NCBI GenBank assembly: GCA_963978895.1
Contig: OZ022243.1
Location: 13,161,765 to 13,225,764 of the forward strand
DNA: 64,000 nucleotides
Direction: 5' to 3'
Source: Erpobdella octoculata
Lineage: Eukaryota > Annelida > Clitellata > Hirudinida > Erpobdellidae
The position numbers and the translations under genes were made by a program. Every line of letters begins with the position of its first letter. Position 1 is the first letter of the stretch. Under the pieces are notes generated by a model. That model did not search any database and was not told where the DNA came from. It saw nothing but the letters and a program-made list of their open reading frames with translations. Positions 47,501-58,105 of the stretch are shown here, piece after piece.

Positions 47501-47766
47501 TGTAATTCAGCACTTTTTAACTCGGAATTTACCAGTTGTAACCGTTGCTGTTCAAAATTAGCCGCAGAGCTTTTTATGCATTTACAGTATTTCGGCACTA
47601 AATGTTCATTTAAACATGCTCTGTTGAAATATACACGCCATTTAGAAGACACGGTTTTGTCAATTAAACGCTTAAAATATTTTAAGTGAGAGAAAACACT
47701 TTTACTAAATCTAAAATCAAACTTTTTATTAGCAACCAACTTGCAAGTTTCAGCCATTGCGGCCAT
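44596..47766 (-). CDS. PLE protein: reverse transcriptase plus GIY-YIG endonuclease
   Basis: 1056 codons without a break. Residues about 240-560 form the telomerase-related PLE reverse transcriptase: GNAKIHKEGTPLRPIISQ (331-348), SLDVVSLFTSVP, GVAMGSPLGPVFAEFY (460-475) and catalytic YCRYVDDIFIM (494-504). The GIY-YIG nuclease is at about 725-790 (HCYIGHTRTTLARRLTMHVQ and a downstream acidic residue region), which nicks DNA to prime copying. The last 250 residues are acidic, serine-rich and of unknown role, ending NITIRRKR. The first 11 codons (MAAMAETCKLV) are also ribozyme sequence, so translation may start later. Intact, so possibly recently active. Confidence 0.9.
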   Translation of the reverse strand: MAAMAETCKLVANKKFDFRFSKSVFSHLKYFKRLIDKTVSSKWRVYFNRACLNEHLVPKYCKCIKSSAANFEQQRLQLVNSELKSAELQLNANKKLFEDKKLDLLDICTDVNEANALNSYMEFYFKKCDNNKKNVIAGKLCRLYGGQFATPESLKGFINLSGYQPSLDEIEFLQLGFNYHLSSGYDPMFKQIELEMLYHNIISLSRKGCVTISEGLTSQMSAEGYVNRSGGDSMSLPHHLKMAAKKLKSNQDVIIRKGDKSNTYVLFDRSDYFSKINNILCDSSKFRKITSNPTANIKRKVNQIIGSINSSFGCNKIQNVIGEYKPGYMYGNAKIHKEGTPLRPIISQCPAPTYQLAKFLNQLIAPYCQSQYNIKSSSEFVDLVNTCSQRGTICSLDVVSLFTSVPIEITIEIICSSVYNHPELEPPLFGLNLLKEALLLCTTESPFIAPGGELYLQIDGVAMGSPLGPVFAEFYMSDVERKLSSMINENTLIYCRYVDDIFIMSRPDKNVFDLKRALENSSVLKFTHESCGKDGSLPFLDVLVGNVGDRLQMQVYVKPTDSGECLKGNSDCPDRYKHSVINNYLTRAYKLSNSWIDFHLEVHRIRQLLINNGFTNCMFDMCLKKYLDYKFSSDGNNSPSKCCDDIKLFCRSQMHKNYKMEENMIRKIILSKVKPVKKDSKLKFCIYYNNMKTHNLVLKNSPVNSNNSLKQSNVVYKFTCPYHEDIPHCYIGHTRTTLARRLTMHVQGGSIADHMRVQHHIRLDRKILDSNTEILRREHCPIHLKLSEALYISQEKPKINMQRDFTDGTLSLFNISDVGDVQSNRIKLDINTLICSDPANAGAAQPSLQSADIQLAIEHQIENAVSDENKSGHVNDKDTKECCSFRVVTADDVNIDNCFSPLHASDGNNQDGDLKGTSITDSILLDLKCDDMHPSTICFSSSQASEICNIDGDKKGASSTDDLLQGFKTVDTCCLSGLPGQSLVDRTDVEFYDGCLSGCHDSVRMHRIKGCAEISQVDDGSSGVTVDGTCVSEGLSGPLNLSHLTDNINITIRRKR

Positions 47767-47777
47767 CGTCAGGGTTG
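47733..47777 (-). ncRNA. Hammerhead ribozyme, PLE copy 2
   Basis: Identical to the 44287-44331 motif. Predicted cleavage falls after GTT, just inside the ORF. The ORF's ATG uses the last A of the CTGACGA core plus the following UG. Confidence 0.8.
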
Positions 47778-47780
47778 TTT

Positions 47781-48735
47781 TGATTGTCTTAATGTAACTA
47801 AAAGTTAATACATACAGTACATAATAATAATTAAAATCGGGACGATGAACTTAAATTAAGCAGAAAATAATTAATAAAATAATAATAAAAATAAAATAAT
47901 AATATTAAAATCAAAATAAAAATACTTTAAAAATTATATTAATTTAAATCGAGAGATAATAATTTAAATTTATAAAATTCATCAAAAGTTTTAAGAAATG
48001 TGAAACAGACAAAGAAGCTTATATATCATATCAAAACAATGTCATCTCTTCCGTCTAATTGTAATATTAATGTTATCAGTTAAGTGAGACAAGTTCAACG
48101 GACCAGATATCCCCTCTGAAACACATGTACCATCAACAGTCACTCCAGAAGATCCGTCATCCACCTGAGAAATCTCTGCACAACCCTTTATCCGGTGCAT
48201 TCGGACGGAATCATGGCAACCGGATAAACAACCATCATAAAACTCAACATCTGTTCGATCAACGAGACTTTGACCAGGCAAACCCGACAAGCAACATGTA
48301 TCTACAGTTTTAAATCCCTGCAACAAGTCATCTGTAGATGAGGCGCCTTTTTTATCACCATCAATGTTACATATTTCAGAAGCTTGGGAGGAAGAAAAAC
48401 ATATTGTAGAAGGATGCATATCGTCGCACTTTAAATCAAGCAAAATGCTATCTGTAATTGAGGTGCCTTTTAAATCACCATCCTGGTTATTTCCATCAGA
48501 TGCATGTAAGGGAGAAAAACAATTATCAATATTGACGTCATCAGCGGTCACGACCCTGAAAGAACAACATTCTTTTGTATCTTTGTCATTCACGTGTCCG
48601 GATTTGTTTTCATCAGAGACAGCATTTTCAATCTGATGTTCTATAGCAAGTTGAATATCTGCAGACTGCAGACTCGGTTGTGCAGCCCCTGCATTGGCTG
48701 GATCAGAACAAATCAAAGTATTAATATCAAGTTTA
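47781..48735 (-). mobile_element. PLE copy 1, 3' end only
   Basis: Repeats 44341-45295 almost exactly (one noted change turns Leu to Ile near the C-terminus). It contains the ORF tail from [11 protein letters not shown] to NITIRRKR and the 3' UTR. Truncated at a TA/CATA tract. Confidence 0.9.
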
Positions 48736-48852
48736 ATATATATATATATATATACATACATACATACATACATACATACATACATACATACATACATACA
48801 TACATACATACATACATACATACATACATACATACATACATACATACATACA

Positions 48853-48888
<36 letters not shown>

Positions 48889-48893
48889 TATAT
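48736..48893. repeat. (TA)n-(CATA)n-(TA)n microsatellite
   Basis: About 32 CATA units framed by short TA tracts. Tyr-Ile-His-Thr and Met-Tyr-Val-Cys readings through it are artefacts that falsely extend the neighbouring ORFs. Confidence 0.97.
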
Positions 48894-51800
48894 ATGAAGA
48901 ATTTAGAGGGTTCAAGTGTTTGTTTGAGAATTGGCTCTGTGAATGTTGGAACGATGAGGGGAAGAGATGGTGAGGTTGCTGATATGGCAGCAAGACGATG
49001 TTTAGATTTTTGTTGTCTTCAGGAGACTGGCTGGAAAGGTGAAGGTGCCAGAAAACTTGGTGAGTATAAGTTTTTCTGGATGGGTTCTGAGAAAGGAATT
49101 CATGGTGTAGGAATGCTGGTAGCAGATAGATGGGTTGAGAAAGTGTTGGAGGTCAAGCGTGTGAGTGAGAGATTGTTATTGCTTCGTGTAATTGTGGGTA
49201 AGTCGGTGCTGAACTTGTTGTCTATATATGCTCCGCAAGTAGGTCGGTCGATGGAGGAGAAAGAGGAATTTCTTGCTATGATGGTTAAGGTTGTGTCTGA
49301 TATAAATGTTGATGAGAATTTGTTGATCTGTGGTGATTTTAACGGACATGTGGGAACTGGTATTGATGGATTTGAAGGTGTTCATGGTGGTTGTGGGTTT
49401 GGTAAGCGAAATCTGGAAGGTGAGATGATATTAGAATTTGCTGATTCATTGAACCTTGCTGTCGCCAACACTTTTTTTAAAAAGGAGGATAATAAGTTGA
49501 TAACATATGAGTCTGGTGGGTGTCGGACTGTTGTTGATTACATTTTAGTCAGAAAGTCTGAGAGAAAATTTATTAGGGACGTTAAGATTATCCGAAGTGA
49601 AGCATGTATCCCACAGCACAAATTGCTTATTTGTGTTATGGAGCTGAATGAGAAGGTGAAAAAATGTAATGTGAAATTTGTAGAAAGATGTAAGGTTTGG
49701 AAGCTGAAAGAGACAGAGACGGAATGCATCTTCAAAGAAAGAGTGCAAGCTAAAGCTGCTGTGGTGATGAATGGTCTTGGTGATGTCGAGAAAATCTGGA
49801 ATGATTTGAAGCAGTGTTTGCTTCAGGAAGCAGTAGCTGTGTGTGGGGTTACAAAAGGTATTAGTAGGCATAAGGAAACCTGGTGGTGGAATGAAGAGGT
49901 TGCTGCCCTTGTAAAAGAGAAACGTCGGCTATTTAACTTGTTGAAGTGCCAGCAACATGGGAAAAATCTAGCAACCAAGGAGAGCTACAACCAGGCCAAA
50001 CGCATGGCTAAGAAAGCTATCTTTAATGCTAAGAACGCTGTACGAAAGACTTTTTGCGAAGATTTGGATATGGAGGACAGGAAAGGAAATGTGTTTAGGG
50101 TAGCCAAGCAGCTAATGCGTAAAAACCGGGATGTAGTGGGGGCCAACTGCGTGAAAGACCATGAAGGTAAGGTTGTGGCTGAGGATAGTAGGTTGTTGGA
50201 GGTATGGAGAGCGCATTATGATAGAATTTCTAATGAGGAGTTCACTTGGGATGCAAATGGACTAACTCATGTAAGTCCTGTTTGTGGACCTAGTGAAAAG
50301 TTAACTACTCTGGAAGTTAGTAATGCAATCCATAAGATGAAACGTAACAAGGCAGCAGGACCTTCAGGAGTGGTGGCAGACATGTTGAAAGCTGCTGGAG
50401 CTGTTGGTATAGTGTGGATGACTGAAGTGTGCAATGCAGTAGTGAAGGATGGTAAAACCCCTGTAGACTGGAATAAGAGCTGGATGGTGAATGTCTACAA
50501 GGGAAAAGGTGATGCATTAGCGTGTGGCTCATACAGGGGCATTAAACTATTAGAACATGCAATGAAAGTTTTAGAGAGGGTGATTGAAAAAAGAGTAAGG
50601 AAGATTGTGAAAATTGATGGTATGCAGTTTGGTTTCATGATGGGGAAAGGTACTACCGATGCTATTTTCATAGTTCGTCAGCTGCAGGAAAAGTATCTTG
50701 CCAAGAACAAAGATCTGTGGATGGCCTTTGTTGATCTTGAAAAGGCATTTGATAGAGTACCTCGTGAGATAGTGTGGTGGGCTCTGAGATGTCTAGGTGT
50801 GGATGAATGGTTAGTTTCCGTGATAAGAACTATGTATGATGATGCAGCGACAGTGGTGAGAGTGAATGGGAAGGAGAGTGTTGCTTTCAGCGTTAAGGTT
50901 GGAGTGCATCAGGGTTCAGTTCTCAGCCCATTGTTGTTTATCATTGTTTTAGAGGCCTTATCACGGGAGCTCAGGGTAGGCTTGCCAATGGAACTGCTCT
51001 ATGCTGATGATCTTGTTTTATTAGCTGAGACAGAAGATTCTCTCCTGGAAAAGTTAAGGATCTGGAAAATTGGCATGGAAGCGAAAGGCCTTAGAGTGAA
51101 TGCGAGTAAGACAAAAATCATGAAGTGTCGGGCCGGAATGGGACAGGTGAAGAAGTCGGGTAAATGGCCATGCAGTGTATGCAGAAAAGGTGTTGGCTCC
51201 AATTCTATTTGTTGTGTGGATTGTAAGAGTTGGGTCCATAAAAGGTGCAGTGGCATTTTGGGTAGTTTGAAAGATCTTGTTGGCTTCCGTTGTAAGAGTT
51301 GTGTGGCTGGTGGTTCTGTTCAGGAAGAGTTGTTGGGCGAGGTTGAGGTTGAGCCAGGTGTAAAGGTGGAGTGTGTGACCAAGTTCTGTTACCTAGGTGA
51401 CACATTAGGTTCAGGAGGAGGTGTAGATGAGGCGGTGAGAGCTAGAGTGCGTTCTGCCTGGGCTAAATTCAAAGAGTTATCTCCTATCTTGACCACCCGT
51501 GGTGCATCCTTTCATGTGAAAGGAAAGGTGTATAGGGCATGTGTTCAAAGTGTCCTTGTTTATGGCACTGAAACATGGTCTATGAAGGTGGAGAATCTAA
51601 GAAGTTTAGAAAGGGCAGAGCGTATGATGGTTAGATGGATGTGTGGTGTTTCGTTGAATGATCGTGCACGTAGTGTGGATTTGTATAGCCTTCTGAATGT
51701 TCCTTGTGTGGCTGATGTGGTGAGACGTGGAAGACTAAGGTGGTTTGGACATTTGGAGCGCAAAAGTGCAGATGATTGGGTTTCGGCAATTAGAGATGTG

Positions 51801-51950
51801 GATGTTGTAGGAGTGAAAAGTAAAGGTAGAAGTAGGAAGACTTGGTGGGAATGTGTGAAGAAAGACATGGATGAGCTCGGCCTGAAGCGGCAGTCTGCCC
51901 TGGATCGTGACTTGTGGAGGGGCCTGATATGGAAAAACGTCCAACCCTAG
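48894..51950 (+). CDS. RTE-like ORF: endonuclease, RT, PHD-like finger
   Basis: I place the start at ATG 48894 ([20 protein letters not shown]), about 1018 codons; upstream codons are microsatellite. The AP-endonuclease shows [39 protein letters not shown] and QHKLL. The RT (residues about 470-740) shows [58 protein letters not shown] and catalytic YADDLVLL. A Cys/His module follows ([30 protein letters not shown]), of PHD type, then the long RTE thumb/C-terminus ([24 protein letters not shown]). No stops, so possibly active. Confidence 0.9.
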   Translation: MKNLEGSSVCLRIGSVNVGTMRGRDGEVADMAARRCLDFCCLQETGWKGEGARKLGEYKFFWMGSEKGIHGVGMLVADRWVEKVLEVKRVSERLLLLRVIVGKSVLNLLSIYAPQVGRSMEEKEEFLAMMVKVVSDINVDENLLICGDFNGHVGTGIDGFEGVHGGCGFGKRNLEGEMILEFADSLNLAVANTFFKKEDNKLITYESGGCRTVVDYILVRKSERKFIRDVKIIRSEACIPQHKLLICVMELNEKVKKCNVKFVERCKVWKLKETETECIFKERVQAKAAVVMNGLGDVEKIWNDLKQCLLQEAVAVCGVTKGISRHKETWWWNEEVAALVKEKRRLFNLLKCQQHGKNLATKESYNQAKRMAKKAIFNAKNAVRKTFCEDLDMEDRKGNVFRVAKQLMRKNRDVVGANCVKDHEGKVVAEDSRLLEVWRAHYDRISNEEFTWDANGLTHVSPVCGPSEKLTTLEVSNAIHKMKRNKAAGPSGVVADMLKAAGAVGIVWMTEVCNAVVKDGKTPVDWNKSWMVNVYKGKGDALACGSYRGIKLLEHAMKVLERVIEKRVRKIVKIDGMQFGFMMGKGTTDAIFIVRQLQEKYLAKNKDLWMAFVDLEKAFDRVPREIVWWALRCLGVDEWLVSVIRTMYDDAATVVRVNGKESVAFSVKVGVHQGSVLSPLLFIIVLEALSRELRVGLPMELLYADDLVLLAETEDSLLEKLRIWKIGMEAKGLRVNASKTKIMKCRAGMGQVKKSGKWPCSVCRKGVGSNSICCVDCKSWVHKRCSGILGSLKDLVGFRCKSCVAGGSVQEELLGEVEVEPGVKVECVTKFCYLGDTLGSGGGVDEAVRARVRSAWAKFKELSPILTTRGASFHVKGKVYRACVQSVLVYGTETWSMKVENLRSLERAERMMVRWMCGVSLNDRARSVDLYSLLNVPCVADVVRRGRLRWFGHLERKSADDWVSAIRDVDVVGVKSKGRSRKTWWECVKKDMDELGLKRQSALDRDLWRGLIWKNVQP

Positions 51951-52004
51951 CATAGCGTGGAATAGGGACGTTTCAAAAATAAATGATGATGATGATGATG
52001 ATGA

Positions 52005-52007
<3 letters not shown>
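48894..52007 (+). mobile_element. RTE-like LINE with (GAT)n tail
   Basis: Starts at the edge of the microsatellite with the ORF's ATG and ends in a 40-bp 3' UTR and (GAT)n (51983-52007), followed by (TA)n to 52050. Short trinucleotide tails are typical for RTE-clade elements. Confidence 0.8.
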
Positions 52008-52055
<48 letters not shown>

Positions 52056-52083
52056 ACATCATAAAAAATACATTTAAAAAAAA

Positions 52084-52223
52084 AGTAAATTTCAATGCCA
52101 ATTGGTAGAAAAAAAACAATCAGATCAGAGAAAAAATGTTCAATTTAACACATAAAAAAACATTTTTTCTCTGATCTGATTGCACAGTTGTTTTTTTTCT
52201 ACCAATTCGCATTTAAATTTACT
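52084..52223. mobile_element. Foldback MITE
   Basis: Inverted arms 52084-52138 and 52161-52223 share AGTAAATTT, GAATTGGTAGAAAAAAAACA-like sequence and ATCAGATCAGAGAAAAAATG. An 8-base insertion is present in one arm; the loop is 20 bases. Confidence 0.8.
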
Positions 52224-52339
52224 GTGCAAAAGATAATTAAAATAAATTAATATTTAGAACTTGCTCAATGTAGCATTATGGTCGAAAAAATGCTGCAATG
52301 AAGAAGTTTCAAAATCACACTTGGTATCTTGGGTCAGAA

Positions 52340-52745
52340 ATGATTCCACTTTCATTATTTTCTAGCAGGGTTTGTGTTACAAAAAAAAAGTTGATTGTTG
52401 AAGGTATGATTCAAAGTGGAGCTGATTAGAGTGTCAGAGGTAAAAAGTGTCCAGCAGCAGAATTCTATCCTTTCTGAAAGGCGGAGCAGGAGGAGTTCTT
52501 GAAGAAGAGGAGTTGCATGGTCGTACTTCGTGCTATTGAAGATCATTTTGGTGGCGGTATTGGTAATGGACTGGATCCGAGAAAGATGGTCTTTTGGCAC
52601 ACCAGCGAGAGTGGAATTGCCATAATCATACCTGAGCATGATGAGGGCGGTCATGAGAGTTTTTCTACCGACAGCTGGCAGGGCACCATTCACACTTCGA
52701 ATCTGTCAGAGAATGGCGAAGCATGTAGAATGATGCTGTTGCTCT
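52340..52745 (-). pseudogene. LINE RT C-terminal fragment
   Basis: Reads ALIMLRYDYGNSTLAGVPKD then HLSRIQSITNTATKMI and LLQELLLLRLSERIEFCCW. This is the region after the RT palm in CR1/Jockey-type LINEs (DYCNSLLAGLP-type motif). Both ends are lost. The family differs from the two LINEs above. Confidence 0.7.
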
Positions 52746-53388
52746 AAATCACTCAGTGGCGAGCGGATAATGTATGCTGTGCTAGATGTTGTAATTATTA
52801 TTTTTATTAAAATAACATAACAATAACATAGTTTTTTATTTCAATTCCTTTGTATCCTCAGCGTACCTTGTACTATTTATCGCTTTTAAAAGTTTCTAAA
52901 TTTACGACGTACGTCATATCTTTTGCTAAATCCGGGTAAAATTTATGTTTTCTTGTGCAAGTGACGGCACATTTTTTGCTTTTCGGTAGAAAAAAGGGGG
53001 TGCCGCTTATGTAAACCTTTACCGTAAAAGTAATGTTGTAGAAAGTAGTGTACAAGTTATATATTTATCAGTAATACTCCTGCTTTTCTGCTTGGGAAAA
53101 TTAATGGTAATTACCTTGTCTGGGTTATTTTCATAAGAAATCACATTACTTCTTTGGTTGAATATTCAATAAATACAAACAGTAGTAACGTTATGAGCCT
53201 TTCTCTCCCTCCCATCATCTCTGGGGATACAGAGTACAGAAGCATATACAAATTAATTGTTATAGGATATTGGGTGCATTGATATATGTTATAGGATATT
53301 GGGTGTATTGATATATGTTATAGGATATTGGGTGCATTGATATAAGCCGAAAATTATTCAGGAGACTTTATTAGCCACTATGTCTAGG
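52746..53388. other. Spacer with a 29-bp triple repeat
   Basis: 53260-53344 contains three units of GTTATAGGATATTGGGTGCA plus TTGATATAT. No gene recognised elsewhere. Confidence 0.7.
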
Positions 53389-53908
53389 CATGGACGTCTA
53401 TATAATAGTATCTGGACTGTCAGCCAAAAATAGCCTTGTACCCAGTTGGTCACATAACTGTGTAATGCTTCATATACGCATTATAAGTTTGATTTATAGC
53501 TAAATTATGTGGAGTGAAAAACAACGCTGTTTTGAGATAAAACAAATATATTTTATTTAACAAAAATCCATAAAAATAATAAATCATAAAAAATAAAGAT
53601 AAAGTAAATGAAGTATTTAAAATTATAACAATTATAGTTATTGGTAGTAAAGTCAAAGTTATTAGAAAATTTTCAATATTTTACCATTGTGATAATTAAA
53701 ACATTAACAATCATATGTTATCAGCTCAGAGTTAAGATTCGAAGGCGTGCAATCAATTATTTTCCTGAAAAGCACTCTGTGACTCGATGACAACAGAAAT
53801 ATTTTTGCCAGCTCTGGTAATCCCTTGATTTCTTCAAAACTTTTCAGCAATGTAAGCATAAAATGAAAACGTACTCTAATGGTTGTGTCAGGCTTTCATG
53901 GCTTATAC

Positions 53909-54605
53909 CAGAGGTGGGCAAACTATGGCCCGCACATGCATTTTATCGGGCCCCCAAAGAAATCCTAAAAATAAAAATAAATTCAGATTAAGAATGTATT
54001 ACTTGTGCTTTTACTTATACTTATATAAGATCTTTGTTATATAAATAATAATTTATGTACTTTTATCTATGTATTTTAGAATACGATCTTTGCTGCTTAC
54101 TTCAGTGTCCATGTTTATTTAGCAAATTTTTATGTTAATAATTTTCTGATATTATCACTTGCCTTCAAAATGAGTTCCACGAAAAAGGGGAAAGTTGATC
54201 ACGAATGTCGAATGTTTAATGACAATTGGACAAGGAAATATTTCTTCAAAAATTTTAATGGCAGAGCAGTGTGTTTAATATGCCGAGACGCGGTGGCCGT
54301 TTTTAAGGAGTTTAATCTGAAACGGCACTTTCAAAGTCAACACAGCGATTTTGGACGTAACTTAAACGAAAGCGAATTAAATGCAAAAGCTGAAAACTTA
54401 GTTCAGAAATTAAAACGAGAACAAACATTTTTTGTGAAGCAGTCAGCTGCACAAGAAGCTGCAACAATGGCCAGTTTTGTGATTTCCCATAAGATTGTTA
54501 AGCATTCCAAAGCATTTTCAGAAGGTGAGTTTTTTAAGGATTACACTTAGAGAAAGTGTAAATTTTTGAAATCCGGCCCTCCAAATTTTTTTGGAACTCG
54601 AAGTG
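53909..54605 (+). pseudogene. hAT fragment: left terminus and ZBED-like N-terminus
   Basis: The terminus CAGAGGTGGGCAAACTATGG is a classic hAT end. ORF 54170-54550 starts MSSTKKGKVDHECRMFNDNW and contains a zinc-finger module VCLICRDAVAVFKEFNLKRH then FQSQH, as in ZBED5/GTF2IRD2-related hAT transposases. It then runs into ATMASFVISHKIVKHSKAFS-EGEF and a stop. The catalytic core and dimerisation tail are missing. CCGGCCCTCC at 54574 may be part of the right subterminal region. Confidence 0.7.
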
Positions 54606-55361
54606 GCCCCAGGTCCAAAAAGTTTTCCAGCATTGTCTATGTCAGCCAAAGTCAATCCAGAGAACTTCAGCAATGACATAGCTCAAATCTTCCTGCTCTG
54701 TCAAGAACCTGATTTACAGAAATTAAATAGCAAGCATCAAATTATCGAGCCCATAAATTTCATCAATATGTTTGCTGATCTTTTTCAAAGTACTGGTCGA
54801 TGGAATAGTTACACAACTCAATTCTCTTCAAATGTTATAAGCTGCTGGACTTGCTGCATGAATCGTATATGACATGATTGTGAGCACAATTGAGTAATAA
54901 CGATAAAACTCGCTTTTTGTCAGCAGTTTGGCTTGTTCTAAAAGAAATTGAAGTTTGTGTTGTTTGTCACTTTCTGGACTGCATTCTGTAAGGATGTTTA
55001 GTCCTTCTTTTAAAATGCTAACAGCCATTTTTGTGAATTACTGCCAGGTTTTCAAATTTTCTGACCAAGTCTTCATTCGAACTGCCAAATTAATAAGCTG
55101 AGACATTGTCGTAACTAATCCGTTTGTTAAAAAATTTTTGAATGGGTCGGCTGGAACTGGTTCATCATCCACACTGACAACCGTTGACAGATCTTCTGCC
55201 ACCGAGATGCAACCAGCCACTTTAACTTTACCAGCCAACTTTACTTTTAAACAATAAATTAACAAAACGCCATCAATTGTGGTAATAGTGAGTTTATTGG
55301 CAGTGTCGTTTCGTTCTTCAGCCGTTCTGCCAAAACGTTTGGTGCTTGATTTGCTAAACAA
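54606..55361 (-). pseudogene. Unidentified minus-strand coding remnant
   Basis: Two frames read as one broken gene. 55361-55038 contains RFGRTAEERNDTANKLTI, GKVKVAGCISVAEDLSTVVS and SQLINLAVRMKTWSENLKTW. 55028-54828 contains LKEGLNILTECSPESDKQHK, LQFLLEQAKLLTKSEFYRYY and MSYTIHAASPAAYNI. Amino-acid use looks like real helical protein, not low complexity. I recognise no family. It lies inside the repeat-bounded block and may be transposon cargo. Confidence 0.35.
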
Positions 55362-55536
55362 TCACTATTGAAATATTCTTCTCCATCTCAATATTTCTTT
55401 TTATTTAGTACTCGTGGCGACTTGAAACTGTAGCAGAAACAGTAGATCTTAACAGTACTCTCCGAGTTGGAGCACCGGGAAAAATACTAGGCACTGCACT
55501 TTTTTCAGTCGACGTTGAAAAGGCTGTCCGGACTAG

Positions 55537-55640
55537 AGATGCACCGATAGTATCGGTATCGGTAGTATCGGCCTTTTTTCAGATATTGGAATCGGCTGGG
55601 TAAAATTTTGAGGGTCATTGGCCGATACTTTTGACTATTT
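55537..55640 (+). mobile_element. hAT left terminus
   Basis: TAGAGATGCACCGATAGTAT followed by CGGTATCGG words is the well-known TAGRGRTGCACCGAT hAT end. No matching right end is visible, so probably truncated. Confidence 0.5.
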
Positions 55641-56475
55641 ACTTATTTCTATTAAACGTTTTGGCATAACAACAAAGATTTTAAGTGAAAAGCTTTATTT
55701 ACAAACAAAGAAACTGAATTGATAATGAACAATAAATTAAATAAATAATGTTCAATGCTTTTATTGCGCAAAATCACTTGATGTTGCATAATATTGGTTA
55801 ATGATTGCGTAATATTGGTTGATGATTGCGTAATAGCAGGGTATATAAGCGTGAATCGTTTGATAGAAATAGTAAATTAATTAATAGCTTTATCCTAAAG
55901 TGAAAAATGTAGAAAAGATAAAAAAGAAATTTCAACACCCCCAAGAGAAACATGCTCTCTCCAGTTGCGAGCGAAAGTCTGATGTTCCTGCACCATAATT
56001 TAAGAATATTTAACTTATGTAGTTTGTGTTGCAATGATATGCCTGGCACTTGTGCTGCATTTTTAGCATTAAAAACTTTTATAATACCAAAATAAATCCA
56101 ATTGTTCAAAATATTAGCAATCCCAACTGTCAAACTTTCGATAACGTACAGCTAAAAATAGCTAAATTTAAATAAACAAGTGTTGAGTGCAGTCACTAAA
56201 CTAAAGCGTAATTTCAACGATAAATATTATTAAATATATCAATGTCATCAACATTATCAATTTTAAAAGTAACCAGTACACGCTTCATGACTATAAATCG
56301 AAACGCAGACCGAACTACTCGAATACGAACAGCTAAATAGATATGGACCAACTGGGTACAAGACAACAGCTCATAATGATTTGGTAATCATCCAAGTGCT
56401 ATTATACAGACGTCCATGGCCTTAGGAGATGCTTGCTTCTTAATAAGTTTGTAAATCCTAAAACTATAATTTCAG

Positions 56476-56828
56476 GTTTTAAATGCACATAATAGGTATT
56501 CAGTTATACCTAAGAAAACACTAATAGGCAAAAGACTTGCACAATGTTTACATCCATCTTTGCCTAGTGGAGTACACTTGAAAGCTCTTGAAACCTACGA
56601 TATAATCTTCAAATCTATTGGACCAAGTGAACTTGCTGTGGACATTTTTACATATTGCTCCGGTCTCTTTCCTCTTCTCGGGTATGCGGCCATCAATGTT
56701 CGACCAATGCTCCTCCAGATTTATGAAGTTTATCTTTTGTCTCTTGGCCATTCTATTAAACCTGCTATGACTGGCTTGATCTTGAGTCTTTTGCCAGGTC
56801 TTGAAAATGGCTCAGAGTTTTACAACAG
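56476..56828 (+). CDS. DOP1: DOP1/Dopey, coding exon 2
   Basis: 353 bases between TTTCAG and GTATAT. Opens in phase 0 with VLNAHNRYSVIPKKTLIGKR, LAQCLHPSLPSGVHLKALET, YDIIFKSIGPSELAVDIF, YCSGLFPLLGYAAINVRP, LLQIYEVYLLSLG and ILSLLPGLENGSEFYNR. This is the continuous continuation of the Dopey N-terminal domain begun at 32203, with no residues missing at the junction by my reading. It ends in phase 2 after two bases of the next codon. No exon 3 is visible before 64000. Confidence 0.93.
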
Positions 56829-57428
56829 GTATATAAGTTTTTTTTTAATCTTACAAAATAATTTTTTTATTGATAAGAACTTTAGGTTTTTTACAGTTAA
56901 AGGCAATTTTTGATGAATATAATGCTTTTCTTGAATGGATTTAGTATAATGGTGAAGATAGTACTGCTTTCATGCTATCATCACAGGCTCAAAGGTCAGT
57001 CGTGACAAGGCATAATTTTGCTAAGCAAGGAATTCACACACATTGCTCAGGCCATCTCAGCCCTTTATTTTTCACTGGTCACACAATGAGTAGTAGTTTA
57101 GTGAATGGGGGTTATAGTGTATATATACAATGTGTGTGTTTGTTCGCTTATCACATACAAACGGCTCTAGGTGAATACATCAAAAATTAATTCACCAAAA
57201 GATCAATTCATCAAAAAATTAATTAATCAATATATTAATTCATCAAAAACACACATGAATATATCCTGGCTCCTTGATCAGCCCGAGCTAGTATCCATGC
57301 GATAAAGTCTAAAATAAAAAGTTGAGAATGAAAAGGTCTAAAACAAAACAAGTTGAAAATGAAAAATTCTAACATTAATAAAGTCGAATGGTAATAAAGT
57401 TGAAAATAAGAAGATCATTTATAAGTTA
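56829..57428 (+). other. Start of DOP1 intron 2, no feature seen
   Basis: Short runs of ATTCACCAAAAG/ATTCATCAAAAA-like words at 57185-57255 are a decayed short repeat. Nothing else recognised. Confidence 0.5.
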
Positions 57429-57650
57429 CTAGCAGGGCTACTCGGCGTTGCTCGGGGTTATTAGAGGTTTTTTATCGTTTTTCTCTCTCGCTCCCGTTTC
57501 CTTCCCTGCTTGCTCTCCCGCTTCCGGTCGCTTTGAAGTTCCCGCTTGCTTTCCTGTTCCTGTTCGCGCTCATTTTCTCTTTTCCATTCTTTCCTAACTT
57601 CTTTTAGCCCATAAAACGTAAAATAGGTTTGCTAAAAGCTGCTTGAAGTC
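57429..57650 (-). mobile_element. GC-minisatellite element with Helitron-type 3' end
   Basis: Minus strand ends CCCCGAGCAACGCCGAG, TAGCCCTG, CTAG at 57429, with T beyond. The other side carries CGTAAAATAGGTTTGCTA, matching the 5' side of the copy at 11780. This is the most complete copy of the family, about 220 bp. Confidence 0.7.
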
Positions 57651-58105
57651 TTCAAACGTTGTTACATAAACTAAATTTGAATCTTATTATGCAATTGCCT
57701 TTGATGGTCCTACATAGGCACTTTTAGCCTGGAAAGGGTTTTATGGCCCCTCTGAACCAGGGGATCGGAGTAGGGAGTCCAAACCTTCTTAACTTTTTGC
57801 ACCTGACTTTCTTCACATTGACTGGCATTTACCAGTTAAACTACAATTAAATTAAGTTTGTTGAAATGCACATAAAAATGAAATGCATCATCATTTACCT
57901 AGAACTAGAATATGACATTGAGACAGAATTTTTTATCAAATCACATTCTTGCAGGTTATCCCCATATTTGTCCCATCTGCCTGGACTGCTTCTTAAGCAC
58001 ATTTGTTTAAAATTTTTTTTGATTAAACTCCATCCCAGCCTAAACTACATACACCTATAATAATGTGTCAATCAAACGTCACTCAGTTCATATTGGCTAT
58101 ATATA
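57651..58105. other. No feature recognised
   Basis: Moderate-complexity non-coding sequence. I see no coding motif or repeat border. Confidence 0.4.

Larger units (their letters stand above)
44341..47780 (-). mobile_element. Full-length PLE, copy 2 of a tandem array
   Basis: Hammerhead (47733-47777), one long ORF (47766-44596) and a 3' UTR (44595-44341) that runs straight into the hammerhead of copy 3. The same 3' UTR and ORF tail precede its own hammerhead (47781-48735). Head-to-tail units sharing a terminal block are typical of Penelope elements. Confidence 0.85.
53385..56425. mobile_element. Inverted-repeat-bounded block, possibly hAT-like
   Basis: TAGGCATGGACGTCTATATA and CTTGTACCCAGTTGGTC at 53386-53445 recur inverted at 56345-56425 (TAAGGCCATGGACGTC). 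Identity is partial and no TSD was found. A nested hAT and other fragments fill it. DOP1 exon 2 starts 50 bases beyond. Confidence 0.5.

Noticed and set aside
44679..48636. Plus-strand ORFs inside the PLE array
   Set aside because: Antisense shadows of the PLE protein; duplicated only because the PLE tail is duplicated.
48594..48893. N-terminal extension of the RTE-like ORF
   Set aside because: The first 100 codons are antisense PLE tail plus CATA repeat. The start at 48894 is better.
52499..52747. Plus-strand ORF overlapping the LINE fragment
   Set aside because: It is antisense to a clear RT C-terminus on the minus strand.
56885..57190. DOP1 exon 3
   Set aside because: A short open stretch follows a TTTTTTACAG, but its translation does not continue the Dopey family and soon hits a stop.
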